NCBI GenBank assembly: GCA_016930535.1
Contig: JAFGGN010000043.1
Span: 1 to 64,000, forward strand
Length of the DNA: 64,000 nt
Direction of reading: 5' to 3'
Source of the DNA: a bacterium
GTDB lineage: Bacteria; Zhuqueibacterota; QNDG01; JAFGCO01
In this document: positions 1 through 8,714 of the stretch, one piece after another
Layout of the letters: the number at the start of each line of letters is the position of its first letter
Numbering within the stretch: position 1 is the stretch's first letter
The notes under the pieces: model-generated
Databases searched by the model: none
The model's input: only the letters and a program-made list of their open reading frames with translations
What the model was told of the DNA's origin: nothing
Position numbers and translations under genes: made by a program

Positions 1-30
1 CGCTTACTTGAAATGCAGCAGCAGGAATAG
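1..30 (+). CDS. 3' end of an unidentified gene (partial, low support)
   Basis: The first 30 bases read in frame 1 as RLLEMQQQE followed by a stop. This would be the C-terminus of a gene lying mostly to the left of the window. It is too short to identify. Its last 24 bases nearly repeat at 92-115, where another small reading frame ends with almost the same residues, which is the main reason to think it is real. Confidence 0.3.
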   Translation, partial: RLLEMQQQE

Positions 31-34
31 GATT

Positions 35-115
35 ATGAGTTATAGGAACGGGACTGCCATGAAGCGGGCCGCCAGGCAGTTGCGTCGACTCCTTGAAATG
101 CAGCAGAATGAATAG
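35..115 (+). CDS. 26-residue basic peptide ORF, unknown
   Basis: An ATG at 35 opens a 26-codon frame ending at 115. An AGGA at 23-26 is well spaced to act as its ribosome binding site. The peptide is strongly basic in the middle (KRAARQLRRLLE) and ends RLLEMQQNE, nearly the same as the end of the partial frame at 1-30. The family is not recognised. It could be a small tandemly duplicated protein, or chance coding in a short duplicated segment. It sits 11 bases before folP on the same strand. Confidence 0.3.
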   Translation: MSYRNGTAMKRAARQLRRLLEMQQNE

Positions 116-126
116 TTGACAGGTTC

Positions 127-984
127 ATGACAGGAAATTATCAAAATTTTCAGTTGGACTGCCGCGGTAAAATCATCCGTCTGGACGGCCGGACACGCAT
201 TATGGGCATTCTCAATGTGACACCGGATTCATTTTCGGATGGGGGACAGTATACGGATCCGGATCGCGCCGTGGAACGCGGTCTCGAAATCGAACGTGAA
301 GGCGCCGATATTCTGGATATCGGCGGGGAATCGACACGCCCCGGTGCAGAATCCGTGAATACGGACACCGAATTGGCCCGTATAATTCCTGTCATAGGAG
401 CATTAAGCGACCGGCTCACGATACCCATTTCCGTGGACACGAGAAAGGCACGGGTTGCCAAAGCGGCAGTCGACGCAGGCGCTTCCATGATTAACGATAT
501 CAGCGGGCTCCTGCATGATCCTGAAATGCCCGGCCTGGTCGCCGATCTGGATGTTCCGGTGGTGCTGATGCATTCCCGGGATGATCCGTCCGTCATGCAG
601 TCACATGTTGACTATGTCGATATAATTTCCGATATTTATACACATCTGGAAAAATGCGTGGAAAACGCGGTCCGGCACCATATCGATCCTTCCAGAATCA
701 TGATCGATCCGGGGATCGGATTCGGGAAAACAGTCACGCATAATTTTCAGATTATTAAACATCTGGACCGGTTTTACGAAATGGGATTTCCGGTCCTGAT
801 CGGTGTTTCCCGCAAATCGTTCATCGGCCGCACACTGGATGCCGATGAGCACGGCCGGCTCATGGGTACAGCCGCAGCAGTCGCCGCGTGCGTGCTGAAT
901 GGTGTTCACATGGTTCGCGTGCATGATGTGCCGGCCATGAAACAGGTGACGATCATCGCAGAACATATCAGGCAGGTGCCCTAA
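127..984 (+). CDS. folP: Dihydropteroate synthase
   Basis: This cytoplasmic enzyme condenses 6-hydroxymethyl-dihydropterin diphosphate with p-aminobenzoate to give dihydropteroate in folate synthesis. The 285-residue protein has the family signatures in order: MGILNVTPDSFSDGG near residue 26, a GADILDIGGESTRPGA block near 59, SVDTRKARVAKAAVDAGA near 103, the INDISG motif near 122, DPGIGFGKT near 194 and GVSRKSFIG near 226. Length is normal for bacterial DHPS. The ATG at 127 follows a weak AGG. The stop is one base before the cdaA start, so the two are very likely co-transcribed; folP next to a diadenylate cyclase gene is a common arrangement. Confidence 0.97.
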   Translation: MTGNYQNFQLDCRGKIIRLDGRTRIMGILNVTPDSFSDGGQYTDPDRAVERGLEIEREGADILDIGGESTRPGAESVNTDTELARIIPVIGALSDRLTIPISVDTRKARVAKAAVDAGASMINDISGLLHDPEMPGLVADLDVPVVLMHSRDDPSVMQSHVDYVDIISDIYTHLEKCVENAVRHHIDPSRIMIDPGIGFGKTVTHNFQIIKHLDRFYEMGFPVLIGVSRKSFIGRTLDADEHGRLMGTAAAVAACVLNGVHMVRVHDVPAMKQVTIIAEHIRQVP

Positions 985-985
985 G

Positions 986-1774
986 ATGGATTTTGCATTG
1001 AAAATCAACGAGTTTATACGCATCGAGTGGATCGATATCATCGATATCGCCCTGGTGACGTATTTTATGTATAAGCTGTATTTTATGATGCGCCGGACGC
1101 GTGCGGTCCAGATGTTTATTGGCCTTGTTCTGATTTTTATCGTATCCATACTGACCCAGATTTTCAAAATGCAGGAGATGAGCTGGATATTCAGGAATTT
1201 GAGAGCCGTCTGGCTCGTGGGATTTGTTATTCTGTTTCAGCCCGAGCTGCGCAGACTTCTCACACATATGGGGCAGAGCCGTCTGTTCAGATATTTTGCC
1301 AAGGACCAGACTTCCGTGTTTGTCGAGGAAGTCGTCAGGGGTGTGATGGAACTGTCAAGGCGGGGATACGGCGGTCTGGTCGTGCTGGTGCGCGATACGG
1401 GTCTGAAGAATATCATAGAAACGGGCATATCGGTTCAGGCCAATGTCCATTCATCCCTCATCGTGTCCATATTCAATCCGCGCTCACCGCTTCATGACGG
1501 CGCCATCCTTGTTCAGAATCAGATCATCGAGGCGGCCAAATGTATTCTGCCGCTGACGCGGACTCCGCAGCTGGATCCCTCTCTGGGTACACGGCATCGT
1601 GCAGCCATCGGCATTTCCGAAGAATCGGATGCACTCGTCGTGGTCGTGAGTGAGGAAACGGGTATCGTATCCGTGGTCGAAAACGGTGAGATGGTCAGGG
1701 GACTGGATTACACCACATTGCTGCAGTCGCTGAGCGTTGCTCTCTCGTACGGTCATAAACTGGACATGGCATGA
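986..1774 (+). CDS. cdaA: Diadenylate cyclase CdaA (DisA_N domain), membrane-anchored
   Basis: This enzyme makes cyclic di-AMP from two ATP molecules. The 262-residue protein has three hydrophobic N-terminal segments (roughly residues 10-90) followed by a DisA_N catalytic domain. The key motifs are present: DGA beginning at Asp171 (LHDGAILVQ) and RHR at residues 203-205, which contact metal and ATP in this family. CdaA is usually followed by the regulator gene ybbR/cdaR. Here no YbbR-like protein follows; the next gene is a C25-family surface protein whose start lies at the end of cdaA. Confidence 0.95.
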   Translation: MDFALKINEFIRIEWIDIIDIALVTYFMYKLYFMMRRTRAVQMFIGLVLIFIVSILTQIFKMQEMSWIFRNLRAVWLVGFVILFQPELRRLLTHMGQSRLFRYFAKDQTSVFVEEVVRGVMELSRRGYGGLVVLVRDTGLKNIIETGISVQANVHSSLIVSIFNPRSPLHDGAILVQNQIIEAAKCILPLTRTPQLDPSLGTRHRAAIGISEESDALVVVVSEETGIVSVVENGEMVRGLDYTTLLQSLSVALSYGHKLDMA

Positions 1775-1775
1775 C

Positions 1776-4700
1776 ATGAACCGAAGATTTCTGCACATTC
1801 TCCTGTTGCCGCTGATTTACGGAACCATTCTGAACGCATCTGTATATTCCACACCGGAGTCGGACGGTTCGGGATTCCGTGTGGATTTCGGTTCTCCTTC
1901 CATACTTCCGTCCTCCGGTATTCAATATCAAACGGTCGATTCCGTTCTGGTTGTCCGGGAAGATTTTATCCTTGTCCGGAGTCATGAGCCTCAGGTTGCC
2001 GTTCGTATCGATGAACAGCAGAGCCTGTCCCGGCGCTGTATGAATGTACTGCCCGTCAAAGATGTTCCTCTGGGACTGGCCGGCGGCACTTATGAGGAAA
2101 CTCAGCTTTACACAACACCTGTACAGCAGCGTCTTCTCGGAAAATACGGGAACGACTTCGTGATTTTGCTCACGGTTCAGTCCGCGGTCCCGGACGGGGA
2201 AAATTCGGAAATCCGGCTTTACGATCATGTGGCTCTAACCTGTGAAGGATCGGGTGTCCGCACCGTGACGGATCCGGACATGCGTCAGGAAATCCTGAAA
2301 AACCTGACCGTTTCTGCTCATCCGGCCCTGATGGGGAAACCGGACCGGGAAGCGGACAGGTTTTTACATGAAGCCGGCAGCAATGAAAAACTGAAAATAT
2401 GGATTACCAAAGAGGGGCTTTATGTTCTTCCTCATGCGATGATCGAGGATGCCGGATTTGAATTATCAGGTATCGATCCGCGTTATCTTCGCATATACAG
2501 CCGGGAAGGAGAGATACCGATTCGTGTGGTGGGAAGTGATGACAATTCCTTCGATTTTACGGATTATATCGAATTTTACGCTGAACCGGTCTGGGATACG
2601 GAAAAATCAGGAGAAAAACGACTCCATACTTTCACGGACCGGAACGTGTACTGGCTCGAAATCGGAAACAGGCTGGGTCTGAGGATGGGTCAGGAAGATG
2701 TGCATATGATCAATCAGAGCGTGAGAACCTCCCGCTCTTTCATGTATCTGGAACATTTTGAAAAAGATATGTATTTTAACCGGCTCCCATATTCCGATGA
2801 GGCCACTGAAGCGGATCACTGGTTCTACAGTCCGGGCATTGCCGGGGAGGAACAGCGCCAACTCGGTTTTAGCCTCAAGCAACCGGACCCGTTTTCCACA
2901 CTGATGACCCGGATACAGGTCCAGCTCAGGGGACAATCCCAGAATTTTCAATATTATCCGGTTGAAATTTATCTGAACAATCATTTCGTCGGGCAGGGCC
3001 AGTGGCTGGGCAATCAGGAACTGCTGATTGAGTCCGATGATTTCAGCCCGTCCTACCTGGATTCGACAGGCAACCAGCTTTCCGTGATCAATAAATCGGA
3101 TCCGGATGAATTCAGCACTGTTTTTCTCGACTGGTTCGAGATCGAATACCCGTGCCTGTACAGGCCCAATCACGATTACATCCGGTTCAAACCCCCGCAG
3201 TACAGCCTGGGTAAATGGGCCGAATTCCGTATCGAGGGCTTTACGGATCCCTCGATTTCCCTTTATAAAAAGGATTCAAGCTACCTTCTGGGAAGTGAAA
3301 TCAGGAAAATGACGGACACGCTGGGTGTGACCACATATACTGTCCTGTTTCAGGATCAGATTGTCGATGAAAACACGGAATATATCGCGATAACCTCAAA
3401 ACAAAAATTGCTTCCGGACAGTGTCATGCATGTCCGGTTCTGGGATTTACGGCAGCAGTCCGGCGGAGCCGATTATATCGTGATCGTGCCCTCCGATACC
3501 ATGGCCGGAGAAATTCTCGAGCCACTGCTGGATTTGCGGGAATCCCAGGGACTGAGAACCATGGTCGTCGGTTTGGATACCATTTACAACGAATTTAATT
3601 TCGGTATTCCGGATGTTCAGGCGATTCACCGGTTTCTCGGTTATGCCTATCACAACTGGACAATCCGGCCCAGGTTCGTTCTTCTGGTCGGAGACGGTTA
3701 TTATAACAACCGGGCCGGTGTGGAAAACGGCAATCTGCTGCCATCCCCATTGATACAGACCTACAAATACGGCGCCGCTCCTTCTGATCATTATTACACG
3801 CTGCTGGATTCGGATGACGATCTGCCGGATATTGCCATCGGCCGTATCCCGGTGCGTACACGGGAGGATCTGTCCCTCGTTGTCGATAAAATCGTGAATT
3901 ATGAAAACAGCCCTCCTGATGCATGGAAAAACCGGTACCTTCTCATCGGTGCGGGAACCACGGATGATATTTTCAAGCAGCAGTCCGAATCCATTATCAG
4001 CCAGATTATGCCCGGGCGATACGATCCGTACCGGCTTTATCTATCGGGGAAAATATCGGATCCGTATGTCGGCGGAACCCAGGACCTGCTGAACATGATG
4101 AACGAGGGAACGGCACTGATCAATTTCAGGGGCCATGGCGGCGGCGCCATATGGGCCGATGCCGGTCTGCTCGATCTCGATGATGTGGATCTGATCGATA
4201 ATGCAGAAACCCTGCCGATCATTACCAGCATGACCTGTTTTACCGGTGATTTTTCCAGCAACAAGACATGCCTGGGTGAGGCACTGCTCTGCAATTCGAA
4301 AAACGGCGCCATCGCTTTCTGGGGATCGACCAGTGTCGGCTGGACTGTGACCGATTATGAAATACTAATCGAATTATATCAACTGCTGGTGCAGTGTGAA
4401 TATCGTACCATCGGTGAACTGATTCAATACGGTAAAATCAATTTTTCTTTGCTTCACACCGGTCCCATTCCTAGATCCGAACTCTATCAATACACCCTGA
4501 TCGGCGATCCGGCCACACGTATTCCGTTCCCGGAAACACAGATGCCGTTTGAAATTGCTTCGAGGTCGCTTTCTGCCGGAGATGATATCATTATATCGGG
4601 AAATGCACCGGCATCCGGGCTTCAGTTCTCCCTTGATATAACAAGGCCGGACATGGCAGCCATTGAAACCCGTGAGATGAACCTCGGGCCGGGGAGCTGG

Positions 4701-6443
4701 CAGACCAGTCTCGATATACCCCAGTCCGTGGAGACGGGGCCGCACGGTGTTCGTCTGTCAGCCTGGGACGAGGAAACCGGTTATTTCGCTCACGGTTTTC
4801 AACCATTTCAAGTCGGTGAATTTTTCACCGACTCCCTTCAGACAGTTCCGGAATTTCCGTCCTGTGATGATTCGATCCGGTTTACGGTCTGGATCGAATC
4901 CGCCCAGCCGCTCTCTGCTGTGCATTGCATTCTCTATTCTCCGTATCAGGATACACTGCCCATGGTATCTGCGGGCACGCATACATATCGTACGGAACCG
5001 GCTGTCGGACCGTTTCCTCCGCTCACAAAAGTGGAGTACGCCGTTCTCATCCAAAATCTTGAAAATAATCAGGTTCAGACTGAAACCAACCAGTATTATC
5101 TGCCCCAGCGTCCCGATTTTCAGGTGGAAAATGTCCGGTTTGCAGGCAAGGACCGGGTGTATCTGGAAGCGGATATACGCAATCTGTCGGATTTGTCGGA
5201 TTCGATATGGGTCAAATTCACGATTCCCCGGATTTCATGGACCGAATATAAGCGGGTTTTATTGAACACGCAGAATATCACAAGCATTCGCGTTCCCGCA
5301 TTTCCGCCGATGGAGCAGACTGACTGTATCGTTACCGTTAATCCGGATTCCGGTATTCAGGAAAACAATTACAGCAACAATTCAAAGTCGGTGATGCTCA
5401 GATCCGACCGGTTTAATGTAACTCCAGGTGACGGTTCGATCTTATCGCCGGACCAGCCGTACAGCGAAGTCGGATGGACCGGTCAGATTACGTGCCGGGT
5501 TCCCTCCGGCGCTGTAGCCGATGCTTCGGTAATTCTTTTCGAGGATCAGAATATCTATGAGATCGATGCCGCGGGGAATGAAATTCTGGACACCCGGTAT
5601 TTTATCGATTTTCCCAATATCGGCGGAGATTCGAAATTGTCCAAGAATATGACATTGAAAATAAAGGTACTGATTCCGGATACCGTGGGTTTGACCCGCG
5701 TGTATCATCGCGCCGATGAGGACCGTTCATGGGCCGTTATCCCTCATGAGCGGCAGGACGCTGTCTTTGTGATACGCACACGGGAGTGCGGATATTTCAG
5801 TCTTCGTAATTCACAGGATACGGCACCGCCTGAAATCAGCCTTCAGATTGAAAACCAGCCCTATACACAGAATTGCTACGTTTCAAATCAGCCTTCAATC
5901 TCAATTATCCTCCGGGATGAATCCGGCGTGGACATCCGTCCGGGTAAAATTATTATCGAATTGAATGGTCAGACTCAGAATGAATCGCATTTCAGCATTC
6001 CGGATTCTCTGAATGATCAGCGCCACGTTGTCGTCACTTATCGTCCCTCGCTTAAGGCAGGGGATCACGGTTTACTGATCATGGCTTCGGATATTCACGG
6101 AAATGTTCAGGATCCTCAGCTGTTCCGCTTCAGCGTATCTGATAATTTTCAAATCCGGTTTCTCGGTAATTATCCGAATCCGTTCAAACATGAAACCACC
6201 TTCGTTTATACATTGACGAACGCAGCCAGCGAAGCGTCCCTGAAAATATTTACGGTATCCGGACGATTGATCAGGCTGTTCGATCATTATGAACTGGCGG
6301 CTCCTGATTACCATGAGGTCATCTGGGACGGGACAGACGATTTCGGAAACGAGGTCGCGAACGGCGTGTATTTTTTTGAATTGAAGGCCAAAGGATTGAA
6401 TGAAAAACAGAAGGTGACCGGCAAAATTGCAAAGGTTCGCTAA
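1776..6443 (+). CDS. PorU-like C25 (gingipain-family) cysteine peptidase with C-terminal sorting domain
   Basis: A very large (1,555-residue) exported protein. The frame is open from 1737, but the ATG at 1776 gives a clear signal peptide (MNRRFLHILLLPLIYG) and lies just past the cdaA stop. A C25 peptidase domain occupies about residues 560-930. It contains LLVGDGYY, AIGRIPVRT, the catalytic-type His787 in RGHGGG and Cys821 in TCFTGDF; the 34-residue spacing resembles gingipains. Ig-like regions follow. The last 90 residues carry NYPNPF and DGTDDFGNEVANGVYFF, a FlgD-like/type A sorting domain. In type IX secretion, PorU is the C25-family sortase that trims cargo and joins it to surface lipopolysaccharide. 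That role is inferred here from the adjacent PorV/PorQ gene; a secreted protease is the alternative. Confidence 0.88.
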   Translation: MNRRFLHILLLPLIYGTILNASVYSTPESDGSGFRVDFGSPSILPSSGIQYQTVDSVLVVREDFILVRSHEPQVAVRIDEQQSLSRRCMNVLPVKDVPLGLAGGTYEETQLYTTPVQQRLLGKYGNDFVILLTVQSAVPDGENSEIRLYDHVALTCEGSGVRTVTDPDMRQEILKNLTVSAHPALMGKPDREADRFLHEAGSNEKLKIWITKEGLYVLPHAMIEDAGFELSGIDPRYLRIYSREGEIPIRVVGSDDNSFDFTDYIEFYAEPVWDTEKSGEKRLHTFTDRNVYWLEIGNRLGLRMGQEDVHMINQSVRTSRSFMYLEHFEKDMYFNRLPYSDEATEADHWFYSPGIAGEEQRQLGFSLKQPDPFSTLMTRIQVQLRGQSQNFQYYPVEIYLNNHFVGQGQWLGNQELLIESDDFSPSYLDSTGNQLSVINKSDPDEFSTVFLDWFEIEYPCLYRPNHDYIRFKPPQYSLGKWAEFRIEGFTDPSISLYKKDSSYLLGSEIRKMTDTLGVTTYTVLFQDQIVDENTEYIAITSKQKLLPDSVMHVRFWDLRQQSGGADYIVIVPSDTMAGEILEPLLDLRESQGLRTMVVGLDTIYNEFNFGIPDVQAIHRFLGYAYHNWTIRPRFVLLVGDGYYNNRAGVENGNLLPSPLIQTYKYGAAPSDHYYTLLDSDDDLPDIAIGRIPVRTREDLSLVVDKIVNYENSPPDAWKNRYLLIGAGTTDDIFKQQSESIISQIMPGRYDPYRLYLSGKISDPYVGGTQDLLNMMNEGTALINFRGHGGGAIWADAGLLDLDDVDLIDNAETLPIITSMTCFTGDFSSNKTCLGEALLCNSKNGAIAFWGSTSVGWTVTDYEILIELYQLLVQCEYRTIGELIQYGKINFSLLHTGPIPRSELYQYTLIGDPATRIPFPETQMPFEIASRSLSAGDDIIISGNAPASGLQFSLDITRPDMAAIETREMNLGPGSWQTSLDIPQSVETGPHGVRLSAWDEETGYFAHGFQPFQVGEFFTDSLQTVPEFPSCDDSIRFTVWIESAQPLSAVHCILYSPYQDTLPMVSAGTHTYRTEPAVGPFPPLTKVEYAVLIQNLENNQVQTETNQYYLPQRPDFQVENVRFAGKDRVYLEADIRNLSDLSDSIWVKFTIPRISWTEYKRVLLNTQNITSIRVPAFPPMEQTDCIVTVNPDSGIQENNYSNNSKSVMLRSDRFNVTPGDGSILSPDQPYSEVGWTGQITCRVPSGAVADASVILFEDQNIYEIDAAGNEILDTRYFIDFPNIGGDSKLSKNMTLKIKVLIPDTVGLTRVYHRADEDRSWAVIPHERQDAVFVIRTRECGYFSLRNSQDTAPPEISLQIENQPYTQNCYVSNQPSISIILRDESGVDIRPGKIIIELNGQTQNESHFSIPDSLNDQRHVVVTYRPSLKAGDHGLLIMASDIHGNVQDPQLFRFSVSDNFQIRFLGNYPNPFKHETTFVYTLTNAASEASLKIFTVSGRLIRLFDHYELAAPDYHEVIWDGTDDFGNEVANGVYFFELKAKGLNEKQKVTGKIAKVR

Positions 6444-7470
6444 TAACAGATCGTTATCGCTGAACATCATCCGATGGGTGCTGTTCTGGATTATCGTTGT
6501 CACAGGCCCGGTTTTTTCGGGTGACTATGCGGCAGCCTTCCTGGATATCGGTGTGGGTGCACGCGCACTTGCCATGGGAGGCGCTTTCTGCAGCATCGCG
6601 GATGACGGTACCGCGTTTTACTGGAACCCGGCAGGCATGAGCGCTGTCCGTCAGCGAACACTTTCGGGTATGTACGGTCAGCAATTCGGATCACTTCAGA
6701 AACCATTCGGTCATTTTCATCATGTGGGGCTCGTGCAGCCGTTGACCGGTAATGCTTCGATCGGTCTGAACTGGATGCGGCTTTCCATAGATGAGATACC
6801 GGAATATCCCGAACTCAGGGGAGATTCCTATCTCGACAGACTGTATCAGCATGCCCTGCGTCCGACAGGTGAGCCGACGGGCTATTTTTCGGATGTCGAG
6901 GATGTGTTTGTTTTCTCGTTCTCCAAAATGCTGAAGCAGCAGTTCAACATGGGCTGGAATTATCAGGATGTCCGGATCGATATACCCATCGGCGTCAATT
7001 TCAAATGGATCCGTCAGGCATTATACACATACAGCGCGACAGGAATGGGTCTTGATCTGGGTGCCATGATCCGGATATATTTTTCTGATCTGATGGTCAA
7101 CGATGAATTCGGGATCTTTTCCTTTGGTATGAATTTCCAGGATTTTACGACCACGCATATCAAATGGAACACCCGTCATGATGACAGTGTCCCTTACAAT
7201 ATCAAGTGGGGCGTTTCATACGCCCAGCCATTGCCTTTTGCCAATCATTCCATTCTTATTGCCTATGACAGGGACTCCCGGTGGCAGGGTGACAGACATC
7301 TCGGATTTTCATATACGGCATTCCGTCATCTCGATTTGCGTGTCGGAAAACACGGAAAGCATCTGACGGGCGGGGCCGGGCTGCAGATATGGCGATTCGG
7401 CATCGATTATGCATTTATCACCCATGAACTCAGCGATATGCATCGTATCAGCAGTTACATCAAACTATAA
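6427..7470 (+). CDS. PorV/PorQ-family outer-membrane beta-barrel protein
   Basis: A 347-residue protein with signal peptide (SLNIIRWVLFWIIVVTGPVFSG) and the typical N-terminal block of the PorV/PorQ family: AAAFLDIGVGARALAMGGA followed by DGTAFYWNPAGM. The rest alternates short amphipathic strands as expected of a 14-strand, FadL-like barrel. In type IX secretion PorV shuttles cargo to the sortase PorU. The start is a TTG at 6427, 17 bases inside the preceding gene, with GAAGGTG at 6410-6416 as ribosome binding site. No ATG lies further into the frame before the signal peptide. The overlap with the PorU-like gene implies translational coupling and a shared pathway. A paralogue lies at 57183-58157. 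Confidence 0.87.
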   Translation: MQRFANNRSLSLNIIRWVLFWIIVVTGPVFSGDYAAAFLDIGVGARALAMGGAFCSIADDGTAFYWNPAGMSAVRQRTLSGMYGQQFGSLQKPFGHFHHVGLVQPLTGNASIGLNWMRLSIDEIPEYPELRGDSYLDRLYQHALRPTGEPTGYFSDVEDVFVFSFSKMLKQQFNMGWNYQDVRIDIPIGVNFKWIRQALYTYSATGMGLDLGAMIRIYFSDLMVNDEFGIFSFGMNFQDFTTTHIKWNTRHDDSVPYNIKWGVSYAQPLPFANHSILIAYDRDSRWQGDRHLGFSYTAFRHLDLRVGKHGKHLTGGAGLQIWRFGIDYAFITHELSDMHRISSYIKL

Positions 7471-7486
7471 ACAAAGTGAGGATGCG

Positions 7487-8194
7487 ATGAAGCGTTATTG
7501 TTTTTTCTTGCTATTGGGTATGGCATTTGCTATCTTATCTTGTCAAAATACGGGACCGGAATCAGCGCCAAAACCGGCAACGGTTCAGTTTGTACCCAAA
7601 TCAGAAGAGAACGATCTCCTGGAACGGGGTATTGATGCGATTCCGGAAGACAACGGCATATACCTTGAATGGTTCGGATCTGATCAATCGGAAATCGATA
7701 CGTATTCGGTTTACAGAAAAGGGGAAGAGGGCAGCGATTTTTATCTCATTGATACCGTTGAGGATACATTTTATATCGATCGCAATGTCGAAATAGGAAA
7801 ACGTTTTTTCTATTATATTATCGCGATGAATTTTGATCAGCAGAAAAGTGCTCCGTCCGATACGATCAGCTATAAACTGCTTGAAAAACCGATCCGTTTG
7901 ACTCCCAACGGTTCCATTGCTTCCAATCAGGTGACTTTTCAATGGGAAGACCGCAATCAACCCCATGAATATCTGATTCGCGTTCAGCGTTCGGATACGG
8001 ACGAGACGATATGGGCGGCCACGATAGAAGCGATTTACGGTACCGAGCATCAACAGACGCTCTTTAACAGCGATCAGGCGGCGGTAACCGATGCCCTGCT
8101 GTCCCATGTCCCGTACCAGTGGCGCATCGACGTACTTGGCCCCGAATTCAATTGCGGTTCTGAGAGCTCCTGGACGTCGTTTGAAATAGAGTGA
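7487..8194 (+). CDS. Lipoprotein with two fibronectin type III-like domains
   Basis: The 235-residue protein begins with a lipoprotein signal (MKRYCFFLLLGMAFAILSC), with lipobox I-L-S-Cys19. Two beta-sandwich, FN3-like regions follow at about residues 45-125 and 135-235; the first has the characteristic YSVYRKG and FYYIIAMNFDQQKSAPSD edges. It is probably anchored to the outer membrane or periplasmic face. The frame is open from 7409, but the ATG at 7487 has AGTGAGG just upstream and gives the lipobox. Its place between the PorV-like barrel and polysaccharide-export genes suggests an accessory surface-assembly role, which is inference. Confidence 0.7.
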   Translation: MKRYCFFLLLGMAFAILSCQNTGPESAPKPATVQFVPKSEENDLLERGIDAIPEDNGIYLEWFGSDQSEIDTYSVYRKGEEGSDFYLIDTVEDTFYIDRNVEIGKRFFYYIIAMNFDQQKSAPSDTISYKLLEKPIRLTPNGSIASNQVTFQWEDRNQPHEYLIRVQRSDTDETIWAATIEAIYGTEHQQTLFNSDQAAVTDALLSHVPYQWRIDVLGPEFNCGSESSWTSFEIE

Positions 8195-8201
8195 GGACAA
8201 T

Positions 8202-8699
8202 ATGAAAAACCGTGCCGTCTTATTCATGACCCTGTTTTTTATTCTGGCCGGACTGCTCAGCGGACAAAGCATCGGCGGCCAGTCAACCAGAAACAGTGCC
8301 GCCCAGTATTATCTGGGCGAAGATGACGAGCTGCTGGTGCCCGTGAATATCTGGGGGTTCGTACGGCTGCCCGGCCAGTATTTTGTACCCAACAATACGG
8401 ACCTGATCTCATTGCTTTCCTTTGCAGGCGGCCCTTCTGAAGATGCCAAGATCAGCAATATACGCATCATCAGGAATGATGCAAGACAGGGCAATTCCGT
8501 CTGGAACGTGGATGTCAAGAAATATCTTGAAACAGCGGATGAACGCCTGATACCGAACCTGCGTCCCGGTGATACGGTCATTGTCAGCGGAACCACATTT
8601 CACTGGATCTCGCGTTTCTTTGAATTTGTGGCCAGACTCGCCACGATCGCGCAGATTTTCTATTTTGTGGCGATTGCGCAGAATGCGCTCAACAATTAA
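8202..8699 (+). CDS. SLBB-domain protein, polysaccharide-export type
   Basis: A 165-residue protein with signal peptide (MTLFFILAGLLSG), one SLBB-like domain at about residues 45-130 (VNIWGFVRLPGQYFVPNNTD, then LLSFAGGPSEDA) and a hydrophobic C-terminal segment at about 140-160. SLBB domains form the periplasmic ring of Wza-type capsule exporters and bind glycans. The Poly_export domain normally preceding SLBB in Wza is absent, so this is a short variant rather than a full exporter. It begins seven bases after the lipoprotein gene and is followed by a sugar-nucleotidyltransferase, which supports a role in surface polysaccharide handling. Confidence 0.75.
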   Translation: MKNRAVLFMTLFFILAGLLSGQSIGGQSTRNSAAQYYLGEDDELLVPVNIWGFVRLPGQYFVPNNTDLISLLSFAGGPSEDAKISNIRIIRNDARQGNSVWNVDVKKYLETADERLIPNLRPGDTVIVSGTTFHWISRFFEFVARLATIAQIFYFVAIAQNALNN

Positions 8700-8714
8700 A
8701 GGAAATTCAGGATC

